A stretch of DNA of 64,000 nucleotides from Paulownia fortunei (GCA_019321725.1 CM033110.1:9851278-9915277), one strand, 5' to 3'. Numbered from the stretch's first letter, positions 34,218 through 47,253 are shown. Translations and numbers: made by a program. The notes: a model not told the origin generated them from the sequence alone.

Positions 34218-35190
34218 TCATGAACATTGAGGAACAACACCCACAACTCTGAGTGAAATACCAGTGGTGCGGAATATATATGAAGTATTCCCAATGATCT
34301 CCCAGGACTGCCACCAGATCGTGAAATAGAGTTTGTTATTGACATACAACCAGGAACGTCTCCAATTTCTAAAACTCCCTACAGAATGGCTCCCTTGGAG
34401 TTGAAAGAATTGAAAGTACAATTGCAGGACTTGTTGGACAAGGGATTCATCAGACCGAGCTTTTCACCTTGGGGAGCACCGGTTCTATTTGTACGTAAGA
34501 AGGATGGCACCATGAGACTGTGCATCGATTATCGAGAGTTGAATAGGGTCATGATTAAGAATAAATATCCGTTACCCAGAATCGATGATTTATTTAACCA
34601 GCTTCAGGGTGCCACAATATTTTCAAAGATTGACTTATGCTCTGGGTACCATCAACTAAAAATAAAGGAAGAGGATATCCCCAAGACGGCAAATTAGTAC
34701 AAGATATAGGCACTATGAATTTTTGGTGATGCCGTTCGGATTGACTAACGCTCCAGCAATATTCATCGATCTGATGAATATGAGTGTTTAAGGAGTTTTT
34801 GGATAAATTTGTTATTGTCTTCATCGATGACATTCTAGTTTACTCTAGAACCAAAGAAGAGCATGCCGCACATTTAACACAAGTACTAGAGGCCTTGAAA
34901 GTGAAGCAGTTATATGCCAAATTCAAGAAATGTGAGTTCTGGTTAGATCGTGTGGTATTCCTGGGACATGTTATATCAGGAGCGGGAATATCAGTAGATC
35001 CAAGTAAAGTTGAAGCTATCAACAACTGGATGTAGCCTACTAATCCTTCAGAGGTGCACAATTTTCTAGGTTTAGCTGGATATTACCAAAGATTTGTGGA
35101 GGGGTTCTCCAAGATTGCTATGCCATTGACACAATTAACCAGAAAAGGGGTGATGTTTAGATAGACGGATATGTGTGAGCGAAGTTTCCA
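34218..35190 (+). pseudogene. Gypsy reverse transcriptase (G2)
   Basis: Pieces in order: [16 protein letters not shown], frame 34386-34697 with [41 protein letters not shown] and EEDIPKTAN plus stop, a frame-shifted [18 protein letters not shown], then frame 34784-35035 with [20 protein letters not shown]. The paired active-site Asp codons are at 34825-34830. It continues [20 protein letters not shown], a stop, and [14 protein letters not shown] copies element RNA to cDNA; the stops here rule out a full product. Confidence 0.92.
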
Positions 35191-35616
35191 AGAGCTAAAA
35201 AGAGGTTGACTTCAGCACCTATTTTCTCAATTCCATCAGGTACTGGAGGATTCGTAATTTATAGTGACGCGTCAAAAAATGGATTAGGATGTGTACTGAT
35301 GCAAAATGGCAAAGTAATTGCGTATGCATCCAGGCAACTTAAAGAGTACGAAAAGAATTACCCCACGCATGACTTGAAACTTGCTGCTGTAGTATTTGCA
35401 CTTAAAATATGGAGGCACTATTTATATGGTGCACGGTGCGAGATCTATACTGATCATAAGAGCCTTAAATACTTCTTCACACAGAAAGAGTTGAATATGC
35501 AGCAGCGAAGATGGCTGGAACTGGTAAAAGATTATGATTATGTGATTAATTACCACCCCGGTAAAGTTAACGTTGTAGCTGATGCATTGAGCCAAAATAC
35601 ACACAAAGTACAATAG
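35191..35616 (+). pseudogene. Gypsy RNase H (G2), catalytic Glu replaced
   Basis: An open frame from 35206 with [70 protein letters not shown] and [15 protein letters not shown]. RNase H removes the RNA strand during reverse transcription. The first and third acidic positions (SDAS, YTDHKS) are present. The Glu normally found in THDLEL reads Lys (THDLKL), an expected inactivating change. The frame is 136 codons and would otherwise be full length. Confidence 0.9.
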
Positions 35617-35833
35617 CTATGGCTTTAATTCAGAAGCAGGAACTGAATGAGTTGCAGAAAATGAATATAGAGATTTTATAGACAGGAGTAATAGAGGCAA
35701 AGTTGGCAGCCCTGAAGCTCCAGGCCTACGCTAATTGATAGGATCAAACAAGGACAGGGAGATGATGAATATCTCATCAATATGAGAAAATATGTTGCTG
35801 CAGGGAAGTCTCCTGAATTTAAGATGACTCAGA

Positions 35834-37142
35834 ATGATATTTTACAATTTAGAGGGCGGTTTTTGTGTGCCAAATATTGATAACATTCGGGAAGACATTT
35901 TAAAAGAGGCACATTCAACCCTTTATTCAGTACATCCAGGGGCTACCAAGATGTATAGAGACTTGAAAATGCATTATTGGTGGCTGGGTATGAAAAAGGA
36001 CATTGCCCAGCATGTGGAGCAATGTCTAACATGTCAGCAGATAAAGGCCGAGCATCAAAGATACGCAGTGACTTCACAACCTCTATTTATTCCAAATCAC
36101 CATGGATTTCGTAACTGGTTTGCCAAAGACTACTAAGGGTCATGATGTTATTTGGGTTATCGTTGACAGATTGACCAAGTATGCTCATTTCCTTCCTATA
36201 TGTTCTACCTATTCCATGGATTGCTATGCACAATTATATGTTTAGGAGATTATCAGACTTCATGGAGTGCCATTGTCTATAGTTTCTAATAGAAATTCAA
36301 GATTTTTGTCTGCTTTTTGAAGGGTTTACACAAAGATTTGGGAACACAGTTATCATTCAGTACAACATATCATCCTCAGATAGATGGGCAATCTGAATGA
36401 ACAATACAAACATTGGAGGATATGCTCAGAGCCTGTGTGTTAGACTTCCAAGGTCAGTAGAGTAATTCCTACCTTTAGTGGAGTTTGCATACGACAACAG
36501 CTATCAGAATAGTATTGGAATAGCTCCCTATGACGCATTGTATGTGGCAAAAAGTGTAGGTCTCCGATACACTAGGATGAAGTTGATGAGAAGAAACTTT
36601 TAGGCCCAAATATGCATCGAGAGATGACAGAACCACGTTACAGATTCGACAAAGAATGCAAACTGCCTAAAATAAATAGAAAAATTATGTAGATCGACGA
36701 AGAAGGGCATTGGAGTTTGCGATAGGAGATCAGGTGTTTTTGAAAGTAGCACCAATGAAGGGCATCATGCGGTTTGGAAAGAAAGGAAAATTGAGTCCCA
36801 GATATATTGGCCCATTCCCGGTAATTGAAAGAATTGGTGATGCTTCTTACAGACTGGATCTTCCAACATCTATGTCCTAAATACACAATGTATTTCATGT
36901 GTCTATGCTGAGGAAATATATTGCTAATCCCTCTCACATTCTGAAGAATGAACTAGTGGAATTAAAAGCAGATTTGAGCTACGAAGTAAAGCTTGTACAG
37001 ATTTTGTTACGAGAAGTGAAGCAGCTAAGAAATAAAAAAATTCCATTAGTTAAAGTGTTATGGAGAAACCAATTAGTAAAAGAGGCCACTTGAGAAAGGG
37101 AGGATGAAATGAGAACTAAGTATCCTGAACTTTTTCGGTAAG
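35834..37142 (+). pseudogene. Gypsy integrase with chromodomain-like tail (G2)
   Basis: The N-terminal HHCC zinc finger is clear in frame 35834-36136 (EAHSTLYSVHPGATKMY then CLTCQQIKAEHQ). The core follows in shifting frames: TMDFVTGLPKTTKGHD, VDRLTKYAHFLPI (first Asp), SNRNSRF where G1 has SDRDSRF (second catalytic Asp to Asn), and DGQSE with a stop after it. The C-terminal part has FLKVAPMKGIMRFG and SPRYIGPFPVIERIG. Frame 36899-37093 has MLRKYIANPSHIL and IPLVKVLWRNQLV. Compared with G1, its frame is worse but it has no LTR interruption. Confidence 0.9.
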
Positions 37143-37168
37143 TAAAATTTCGGGGATGAAATTTTTAT

Positions 37169-37186
37169 AAGGAGGGGAGGGGAGGA
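37169..37186 (+). other. Polypurine tract of G2
   Basis: AAGGAGGGGAGGGGAGGA, apparently with a duplicated GGAGGGG relative to the stub copy at 29598-29608, directly before the 3' LTR. Confidence 0.85.
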
Positions 37187-40049
37187 TGTGATACCCGAGC
37201 CTCTTACTACTCACATGGCCAGATATGATTCATGCATTACATGTTAATTACGTGCTATTTGCATTGGTACGACATCATATAATTCATTTTATTTTATACG
37301 ACGTTGTTAACTATTAAACTTAATTTTGAAGCTCTCGCACGGTATTGATTATCGAATCCCTTAACCTAAGTGGTTGATTTTGTATTGAGATAAAAAGAAA
37401 TTTAGGTATCAATATAATGAATAGTGCTAGGTTACACGTGGTAACCTTAGGAGTTCGAAATGTGTCACCGAAAAGTTTAAAGGGAGTCGGTTCGATCATG
37501 AATTTTAATATTATATGTATATTTAAATCATAAAATTGGGACAAATCGACATACAATACTATAATTTAAATGTTATATAACTAGGTTCATAGGCTTGTAA
37601 CACTATCGGTGCACAAACTTATCAATCGGGCAAGAACCTAATGAACAGACATAGGAATTAGCTACGGGAATGAATGGTGATGAAGATAGGTTGCAACCAA
37701 ATAAGAATATGTGAGACACACACGATTAGGGCTGCAAGATAAGGGAGAAAATCAGATTATACCATTGCATGCCACCTCAAGCTTATGCCACCTCATGCTT
37801 AGACTTATCAAGCTAGCACCTCAACCTATTCTTCACTCTTAAGCTAACAGCCACGACTTGAACATTCTTATGCACCATTTCAGCTTCTAAATACATGGAA
37901 AAATATCTATAAAAATGTCCTAAGTGATTCCAACCAAAAAAGGAGGCAAAACAAGCAAAGGGAAGGACAAATAACCAAGTTCAAGTAGAAAACTGTGCAA
38001 GGTGAGCTTAACCTACAGTTTGGCATGACTAACAGATTTATTTTGAGGATTATTGGCTTATTAAGCTTTGAATATTATTTATAAATGTTTTAGGATGTTA
38101 TTAGATAGCCTTTGATGCATAAAGATAGGTTTGTGGTTGGAAATATTCGATAGAAAACACTTGTGCTAGAAACTATCACCTTGCTGTATTCTTGTGTTTT
38201 AGGCTTCAAAAGTGTATAGTATGTTGAATAAAACCTGTAATTATCATCATATACATGTTTATATATGATATAAGAGTATTGGAATGAATTTTTATCGGTT
38301 AGAAATTGAAATAGAGAATGATATTGGAGAAAGACTCAAACTGCCAATGTAGCAAAATCTGTTTTGGTGTGCTATGAAGGAGACTGAATTAGGGGAGCTA
38401 AATCTATTAGTTTTGGAAAGAATATAATCTGGTTGTCTCTATGTTTATATTATGTAAGTGTGGTAAAAAGTTGGGAGAGATTGAATATACGTAAGGGTGC
38501 CAAAACCATTAATGTCATGTAGTGTGCAAAACTGTCACGGTAGGAAAACAATCTGTTTCAGTATGTTGTGAAGAGAGCTGAACTTAGGAAGCTATGTCCA
38601 TGCGTTTTAGCAATTCTATGATATGATTACATTTATATATATGTTATCTAAGTGTGGTAAAAATTTGTAAGTGATTGGATATGTTTAGGGATGTCAAAAT
38701 TATTATGCAACTAAATTGGACAACAAGTAAATATGAAAATTTGAATCTGTCCCATTTGATAACTTAGCATATTTCACCTATACATGTTGCTATTGAGTGT
38801 TAACAATTTGGTACATGATATTAGAGTTATAATACTTCAATTATATGGTGTTTACATGTATCTAAGATGAGAAATTAAGGTTTTGGAGGGACTAGATTGG
38901 GTTCTAGTTTGTAAAACCGAGATAGCTTGGTGTTTAAGATCTTAGTATGATATTTTATGCTTTCAACTTGCCAAATTGGGAATGGTGCTTGATGTTGGTA
39001 ATATTACAAGCTATTTTACATCTAAGATTGGAGGGGAACAATAAACAAATCTAGACTAAACCACCAACCAAGTGAAAGGTAAGTAAAGATTCATTTGCAA
39101 CTACAATGCATAGACATAGTAAATGTGTGATTTATATGTAATACCATAGATCATATGTGTAAAGCAGAGGACACACATTACTATCATTCATCTTCATTGA
39201 GCATACTTACATGGGCATTGGTATGTTCATGCATCATATACGATCATTGTGATAAATCTTGCATTGTACGACATGATTCTGAGAAAGGAAAATATTTTGC
39301 CGACCACTACTAGTGCACCGAAGCATGCATGGATTTTAATGGTTTTATGCAAGGATTTGCAGGTTCGCGTGCATGGATTTGCATGCGTATGAGTATGCAT
39401 GGATTTGCATGCTTATATGATTATTGGCCATTGGACTATGGCAGTTTACAGAGCTCTTTTCCGGTGTATGGGATAGTAGCGTTGGTTAGGGGCCCAAGAA
39501 AGAAATGATTTTGATGCATAAAATTGCATTGTGGGCATAACATTTTGAGATACATGACTTGATATGGTAGATTATTCTTTGACATGCATAATCTTTACTT
39601 GCTGAGTTTTAGCTCATATAGTTTATGCATTGTAGGTGAGTACGACGACGCTTGAAGCATCTGTTACCGGCTGGGCAGTGGTTGGAGCTCCTGCAGGTGT
39701 CTAACAGAGTGTGTACATGGATGACGACCTGTTGGACTATTTTGTTGGCTTGTTATATTTTGAGTCTATTGTATTATATTTTTAGACTGGTACTATATTT
39801 CGCTTTTAAAACTTTACTGTAAATAAGTATGTAAATATTGGGTCGTTGTGGGTGTTGTGCTTTTATATAAATACTGATCCTGCTATATACATGACATGTG
39901 TGAGAAAATATTTTAAATAGGGTTGTGCATGTAGGAAGTGATTTATCTTTTCTTAAAGTGATACAAAAAAAAAAAATCCATACATGCACACAGATTCTAT
40001 CATGTCAAATTATATTTTATATATAGTTGTGTAGTAATCGGGTGTTACA
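37187..40049 (+). repeat. 3' LTR of G2 (2863 bp)
   Basis: TGTGATACCCGAGCC to CGGGTGTTACA. It has the CATGCA array (39320-39418), the TATA box (39864-39872) and a poly-A run (39964-39976) longer than that of the 5' LTR. Confidence 0.92.
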
Positions 40050-41035
40050 ATGTGTTAAAGGCCTAACATAATTAAATCATGTACCTTTTAATATCCTTTT
40101 TATAAATCAAATTGTCTATTCTAGTTAAAATCTTATACACTTTTCAATCTTTCGTAAACAATTCCTTATCAATTACATAACCTTAAAAATAATGCATACT
40201 CCATATTTTACTACTAATTTAAGAAATTAAACATTAGGGCACTCATTAAATAACTAATAATTCAAATATAATTATTAGGGCAGCCCCTAAAACATGCACA
40301 TAATCCAAATTAACATGACGTAAACTCGGTTCTAACTTAAATTGATTGTAACATTCAATTAAGAAAATTAATTGCTATTATTTTCAATCATTCAAAGGAA
40401 CTTCCAAACACAATATAAGCATTACAAGATTAATAGAAATAAGTAAATTAAGTATATTTCACAAGAATATAAATTTTGCTAGAAACTAGATTAACTAGAT
40501 TGGTTTTGGCTTCAAGTCTAACCCACTTAAGTTTTCAATCATACAAAAAGATACTAAAACATGTAACCATCCAAGATACCATAAATTCATCATAAGAAAC
40601 GTTGAAAAAGAATATACCTTGATTAGATTGGAATTAAACTCCAAAATTAACAAATTTCAAGCTTAAAAGTGTGAAAACTTGTTCTAGTTTGTTTTCTATG
40701 GATTCCTATGGATTGAATTTAATTTGTTGTGAGTAAGAGAGTGTAGAAACTTGGAAGAAACTTTGGAGAAGAAGGGTGGTCATTTTTGAGGAGCTTCCAC
40801 AAGAAAACATGGTTAAAAATGATTTGTTTAACATTTCAAAGAGAGATAAGTGGAGGGTGATGATTGGTTCACTCATGCTTAGTGTTTTCTCATGCAAAGA
40901 GCCATGTTTATGGGCTAGGGAGATGACAAAAAGTTGATTCTTTGGTGTTATAATCAAGTGCAATGCGGTTTAGAATGGTTTAATGCAACCTAGTCAACCA
41001 ACCAATCAAATTGAACCATTTTGCATACTTTTAGT

Positions 41036-43933
41036 TGTGACACCCCCATTACTACACAACTAGACATATATTATAATTTAACATGATAGAACCTGTGTGC
41101 ATGCATGGAATATTTTTTTTTGTAACACTTTAAGAAAAGATATATCACTTCTTACATGCACAATCCTGTTTAAAATACTTTCTAACACATGTCATGTATA
41201 TAACATGATTAGTATTTATATAAAAGCACAACCCCCACAATAACCAATATTTACATACTTATTTACAGTAAAGTTTTAAAAGCAAAATATAGTACCAGTC
41301 TAAAAATATAATACAACAGACTCAAAATACAACAAGCCAACAAAATAGCCCAATAGGTCGTCATCCATGTACACACTCTCTCAGACACCTGCAGGAGCTC
41401 CAACCACCGCCCAACCAATAAAAGATGCTTCAGGTATCGTCGTACTCACCTACAATGCATAAACTATATGAGCTAATGCTCAGCAAGTAATGATTATGCA
41501 TGTCAAAGAATAATCCATAATATCAAGTCATGCAACTCAAAATGCTATGCCCACAATGCAATTTTATGCATCAAAATATTTCTCTCAAAATCATTTCTTT
41601 CTTGGGCCCCTGACCAACGCTACTATCCATGCACCGGAAAAGAGCTCTGCACATCGCCATAATCCAATGGCCAATAATCATATAAGCATGCAAATCCATG
41701 CATACTCATACGCATGCAAATCCATGCACGCGAACCTGCAAATCTATGCATAAAACCATGCAAATCCATGCATGCTTCGGTGCACTAGTAGTGATCAGCA
41801 AAACATTTTCCTTTCTCTGAATCATGCCGTGCAATGAAAGATTTATCACAATGCTCGTATATGATGCATGCACGTGCCAATGACAATGCCCATGTATGTA
41901 TGCTCAATGGAGAGCCCTCTACTATGCACATATGATTTATGATATTACATATAATTCACACATCTACTATGTCTATGCATTGTGGATGCAAATGAATCTT
42001 TACTTACCTTTCACTTGGTTGGTGGCTTAGTCTAAATTTGTTTAGTATTCCTCTCCAACCTTAGATGTAAAATAGCCTGTAATATTACCCAACATCAAGC
42101 ACCATTCCCAATTTGGCAAGTTGAAAGCACAAAATCTCATACTAGACCTTAAACACCAAGCTATAAGCTAACAATCAAGCTTTCACAAACTAGAACCCAA
42201 TATAGCCCCTCAAATATCTCAATTTCTCATCTTAAATACATGAAAACATCATGTAATTGAAGTATTATAAATCTAATAGCATGTGCCTAATTGTTAACAG
42301 TCAATAGCAACATGTCTAGGTTGAAACATGCTACGTGATCAAATGTGACAGATTCACATTTTCATATTTTCTTGCTGTCAAGTTTAGTTGCATGATAATT
42401 TTAACATCCCTAAGCATATCCAATCACTCCCAAATTTTCACCACACTTAGATAACATGTATATAAATGTAACCATATCATATAATTTCTAAAAATCATGG
42501 ATATAGCTTTCCAAGTTCAGCTCTCTTCACGACATACTGAAACAGATTGTTTCCTACCATGACAGTTTTGCACACTTCATGACATTAATGGTTTTGGCAC
42601 CATTAAGTATATTCAATCACTCCAAAATTTTCACCATACTTAGATAACATATATAAGGAGATAAATAGGTCATAATATTACCAAAAATAATGGATTTAGC
42701 TCCCTAATTCAGTTTCCTTCACAGCACACCAAAACAGATTTTGCTATTTTGGCAGTTTGAGTGTTTCTCCAATATCATTCTCTATTTCAATTTCCAACTG
42801 ATAAAACTTCATTCCAATACTCTTAACTCATATATGGTCATGTAAATGGTAATAATTATAGGTTTTATTCAACATACCATACACTTTTGAAGCCTAAAAC
42901 ACAAAAAAATAGTAAGATGACAGTTTCTGCCACAAGTATTTCCTATTAAGTGTTTGTCATTCAAAACCCTTTCTTTGTGCACCAAAGTCTAACTAAAAAC
43001 TTCCTAACACCTTTATAAGAGATATTTAAAGCTTAATAAATAATAAAACCATTCATAATAATCTGAAAACCAAAGGCAAAACCGTAGATAAGTGTTACCT
43101 ATGCAGATTTTGAGGTTAACTTGATGGTAATCACTTCTCTTTGCTTTTCTTGCTTTTATTTCGACTTGGAATCAATTTGGATCACTTGGAGACCTTAAGG
43201 TGTGTGTTTGGAAGATGAAAATGGCTGAAATGAGGGTCTGGTCGTTGCTTAAGGGTGAAGGGTTTGAGTGTTAGCTTGAGATGTTAGCTTAAGCTTAATA
43301 AGAAAGCATGAGGTGGCAAGTAAATAGAAAAATCTGATTTTCTCCCTTATCTTGCAGCCCTAATCTTGTGTGTCTCACCTATTTTTATTTGTTTGCAACC
43401 TATCTTAGTCACCATTCATTCCCATAGTTATTTCCTATATCCGTTCATTCGATCTCCAAACCGATTCACATCCGATTCTTAACGAAATATCAAGTTTGCA
43501 TTTCTAAAATTATATGCATATATGGGCCTTGTAATAGGACACTTAAATCACATTATATCATGTCTAATATCCCAAGTATGTTAATTTACAAATATATACT
43601 TTTGAAATAACTTGATCAAATCAAATTAAACCGTATAAGCTTACTAGTAACACTTTTAACACTTCCAAAATTATAACCTATATATCCCATCTATATCTAT
43701 TATTGATCCACCTCATTTTATTCTTATTTCAATATAAAATCAACTACTTAGATTAGAAAATTCAATAACTAATATCGGGCAAGAGCTTCAGAATTAAGTT
43801 TAATATTCAACAATGTCGTATAAAATGAAATAAATTATGCAATGTCAATAGAAATGCAATTAGCATATAAAATTAACACGTAATGCATGAATCATATTTG
43901 GCCATGTGAGTAGTAAGAGGTTCGGGTATCACA
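41036..43933 (-). mobile_element. Solo LTR S3 (2898 bp), no TSD
   Basis: A complete reverse-oriented Gypsy LTR, TGTGACACCCCC at the left and GGGTATCACA at the right, very close to S1. The flanks do not match (TTAGT at the left, ACAAT at the right). The left flank is E2 sequence and the right flank is Copia C3 reverse transcriptase, so the LTR joins two different hosts. It has the CATGCA array at 41693-41777 and TGCATG-CACGTG at 41865-41876. Confidence 0.9.
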
Positions 43934-44430
43934 ACAATCATCACCATACTCCCACTAACCCTCTTGTACACATATAGCTTATTCGCATTACTAAGGAAAT
44001 CAAACCATTTGATTTCTTTAGAGAATCAAATGTTCCACATTCGGAAAATTTATTTTGAGTTCTTAATAGATCTATGAAGCTCGTAAACTTTTTACTTACG
44101 TCTGTTTGATATATCCCTTTCTCAATACCCCTATTGAGAAAGACGGTCTTTATATCCCTTTGTCATATCTAGTAGTCATAATACGTAGATATAACTAGCA
44201 TACTCTGAATGGACTTTAGCATCACGTCTGGCAAAAGGTATCCTCAATAGTCAACACCTTGACTATGAGCATAACACTTGCTACCAGTCGTGCCTTTATA
44301 GGTCACCACCTCCCCATGTTCTTCAATTTATATTTGCATACCTATTTGTAGCTAATGGGAACCATTCCCACTAATGGGTCCACCAAGGTCAAACCTTGTT
44401 GGAGTACATAGAGTCCATTTTGGATTGCAT
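43934..44430 (-). pseudogene. Copia reverse transcriptase fragment (C3)
   Basis: Reading from 44430 leftward: MYSNKV, TLVDPLVGMVPISYK, CKYKLKN, KARLVAS, LRKGYIKQT, then MRISYMCTRGL and a shifted VYKRVSGS. This is the N-terminal half of RT up to the block before the catalytic YVDD. It is truncated at 43934 by S3, and the active site and RNase H are absent. Stops and shifts occur throughout. Confidence 0.75.
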
Positions 44431-45470
44431 GACATTTGGCCAATTTTTGAATTGATGTCATACATCATTACTCTTTAATTAGATCAATATTTAAAAAGAA
44501 AATCCCCCTTGCTGCTCTCTAGCAAGAGACTCTTATCGTATATGTAGCCCCAAGATCCTTTTAGATCTCATTAGTGGTTGTGTACTAGAAGTTTTAGTAA
44601 TTTGTTCATACACCATTGCCACTTGTGAGACAAACTGTGGTTCTTGAACTGTTTCAAGTTCTATGATCTAGTAATTTCTATCTAATAGAAATTAGTTCTT
44701 CTCAAGAAGGTGGTGTCCCTAGAAAACAAACTCTTTTGTTCTTAGGAACCATAGAAATTGTATTCTTTAGATTCATTTAGATACCTCACAAATTTGCATA
44801 AGCTGGATTCACATCCATCATATCTCTCACTTACTGCTTTAAAGAAGCAGGCCCATTTATACCCTGAGGTATATATACGAGGGGTCTTTTACCACATCAT
44901 ATCACATATGATGTTTTTTAGCACCGATTTAGATGATATCCTTACTTGATAAGAATATCATTGATTCTAGGGTGAATTCCCAGAATGAAGGAGGAAATAA
45001 GTGAAACTCAACTTGGATTCACTTAAAGTGAGAATCTAATTCTCCATTAGATAATCAAGAACTTACCACCTTAGTATTCTCTTCCTCGATCACATCGATT
45101 GATTTAAAACTTTGGCCGATTTAATTCTCTACTTCATGTCTAAATTCTTTGAACCCTTCAAAGGATCTTAAAATAATGAAGTAAGAATAGTTCGCTTGTA
45201 CACTAACACTTAGTGGACTGCTTATGTCCCTTTGGATCACATCCAAAGGCGTGGTTTGCTCCATTTGTCCCACAAATGGTGATTTGGTCATGTTTTCCTA
45301 GAGATAAGATTTACAAGTTGGTACCTCATGCAAGTCCAAAAGGTCAAGCAAATGTACCATCTTTTGAACTCTTTCTTTAGAGATATGACCTAATCCAGCT
45401 TACCACAAGTATGCACTATTTTTATTATCTAATTCTTAGATTACTTTGTTGATTATATAGCATGAAATGT
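44431..45470 (-). pseudogene. Copia integrase (C3)
   Basis: Segments include the zinc-finger region near 45340-45410 (VPTCKSYL-like), MTKSPFVGQMEQTTPLDV then IQRDISSPLSVSV (first acidic residue) around 45200-45290, NYSYFIIL, and ENGELDSHF-like sequence near 45030. The C-terminal region has the KNKRVCFLGTPPS-like remnant near 44720 and the ELETVQEPQF linker at 44640. It is heavily shifted, with no frame over 63 codons. Position and order agree with C2. Confidence 0.7.
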
Positions 45471-45840
45471 TGGATTGTATAGTTCATTTGTCAATATAGC
45501 AAAGACAATTAACTAATACTATCCTAATTCCATCCAGAGTTAAGTGGATCATTCCTATAACCAATAAAGAAACACTTACTTTATTCTCAAGTTTAAGGAT
45601 CGTCCTTTATTTTAGTCTCCATTTTTCTTGTCATCCACTGCAAACCCTTGCAAAGATAGGATCATATCCGATATCCAATATCCAAGAAAAATTTATCAAC
45701 CTTAATGGTTGATATCAATAATGTATAAACATGAATTAGAACCCCTTCTAATTCAACTAAGTAAGTCAATACCTGTGTTTCCTCTTTCTATGCCCTAAAT
45801 ATCCACAATGGTGACAAATATCTATATTGAGCTGGTAAGT
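45471..45840 (-). pseudogene. Copia zinc knuckle and protease remnant (C3)
   Basis: The knuckle CHHCGYLGHRKR is visible at about 45790-45822. Upstream sequence jumps within about 30 bases to leader DNA, so the entire capsid part of gag is deleted. Downstream, LDIGYDPIFARVCSG-like sequence (45640-45680) corresponds to the protease start, then KLENKVSVSLLVIGMI near 45590. Degenerate but ordered as in C2. Confidence 0.65.
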
Positions 45841-46414
45841 TTGTCTATTTGTCTAGATTATCCTATGTGGAATTACTAGCAATAACCATTATCCTATGCG
45901 AGGTAGAAATTTATGCATTCATTCAATTAATATCCATTTATGATATGGTCTTTAATCATAAATGTCTCCCACTATTTTATTCAAATCCCATCACCCTCTA
46001 GATGGAAATTCAAGAAATCTAATTTCTTAGTGGGCTTGAGGTCCAACTAGCCTTACCATACACCCCAATTTTATGAGCCCATACAACAAAACTAAAAGGT
46101 AGCTAACAACATTAGAAATTGCATCCCCATGCAACCCTCAAGCTATTTTGCCTCACCTCTTCCCATACACCCCAATTTTATGAGCCCATATGGTACTAAG
46201 TGTCAAGCATTACCCATCAAACATCCATGTAGATGGAGCATCTAAACATCCCACGACTCATGGCCAACGATAAAGATGAGTCCACCCCATAGGTATCTCA
46301 ATGCTTAGTAGTGGTCACAGCTTGCCTACACTTAGCACATCCCACGACTCCTGGCCAACGGACTAAATGTGGTAGCGTATCGACACGCCACTACTTTTGA
46401 TGGAAGGCATGGAC

Positions 46415-46431
46415 AATTGGGTCCTACCCAA
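46415..46431 (-). ncRNA. Leader RNA hairpin (C3), pair-preserving change
   Basis: ATTGGGT-CCT-ACCCAAT. The innermost C-G pair of C1 and C2 is a T-A pair here, so the 7-bp stem stays perfect. Confidence 0.5.
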
Positions 46432-46726
46432 TATTACCCATTTACGCTTGATATCGAACTAATAAAGGTTCTCAACTTGAAATATTTTCAAGTGAGGGTC
46501 ATACTAGATTTATTATACAAGGTCACATCGTTTTCTTTTCTTGTTTATTTAATGTTCACTATCCTAATGATGATAAGCATACATCATAAGAAAGCATTAA
46601 ATAAACACAACATGTTTCACATACATCCTAAAATAAATAGATGATCATGAGCCTTTAATCCTATGCGATCCACTCGAGCCAAAGTGGATCTAGGTCAATC
46701 TACGGGTGATAATTAAAATGCAAATA

Positions 46727-46775
46727 GCTGTCGGGCGCCCGTGGCGCGCCGGCACCCGCTGCCGGGTGCTATATC
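46727..46775 (-). repeat. Small GC-rich block in C3 leader
   Basis: Contains the palindromes CGGGCGCCCG and GGCGCGCC and the stem GCACCCG-CTGC-CGGGTGC. C2 has AT-rich sequence at the equivalent place (about 23060-23095). The CCGGGTGC word is shared with the large block at 47254-47646. Confidence 0.75.
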
Positions 46776-47253
46776 ACATACATTCATAGGCCTTATTTTT
46801 TCGCTTTTCCTCCTTCTTCCTTCAATCTTCTTGTAATGTCCGCCAAATTACAAAAAGATTAATCGCACCGCCTAATTCTACTCTCATTACATTTGTTACA
46901 ACTACAAGAAACCTTGGAATAATTCCAAGGGGAGATACATAGGAGGGAGATAGAAGTACATCAAGAATAAAACAAAGAAAGGTGAAACTCGTAGGCCTCA
47001 TTTTAATTAAAACTCAAAAATAACCAATTATGCATAAAATTAAACCAATCACATTAGCCTAGGCTCCATGATCATCCAACTAGCATGCTTAACATAAATC
47101 ATCACATGATAATGAAAACATATAAATTTACCGATTATGTTATGTGCAATTTCTTTCAAATTTGGGATTTTTATGAAAAATGATTTTTCAAAAATTAACA
47201 TTAACATTTAATTTTAAAATGAAAAATTATAAACTTCACGTAACAATTACGTA

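Larger units (their letters stand above)
29610..40049 (+). mobile_element. Near full-length Gypsy element G2 (10.4 kb)
   Basis: Two LTRs of 2890 and 2863 bp, initiator-Met primer site, gag, protease, RT, RNase H, integrase with chromodomain-like tail, and polypurine tract, all in the chromovirus order. The internal region is 4.7 kb. Many frameshifts and stops make it non-autonomous. The LTRs differ by scattered substitutions and small indels, a few percent by eye. No target duplication is found: the right flank is ATGTG in E2, but the left flank is another copy's integrase end and polypurine tract. Confidence 0.93.
28265..41035 (-). mobile_element. Solo LTR E2 (E1 family), split by G2 and right-truncated
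   Basis: Left part 28265-29208 starts TGTAATACCCCTTAACC and follows E1 from its first base. The right part, 40050-41035, resumes at the next E1 position (ATGTGTTAAAGGCC). E1 has about a dozen bases between the two sides (AGATAGG-type) that are lost here. The last 380 bp or so present in E1 are missing at 41035, where S3 begins. It was inserted into the Copia C2 LTR. Confidence 0.85.
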
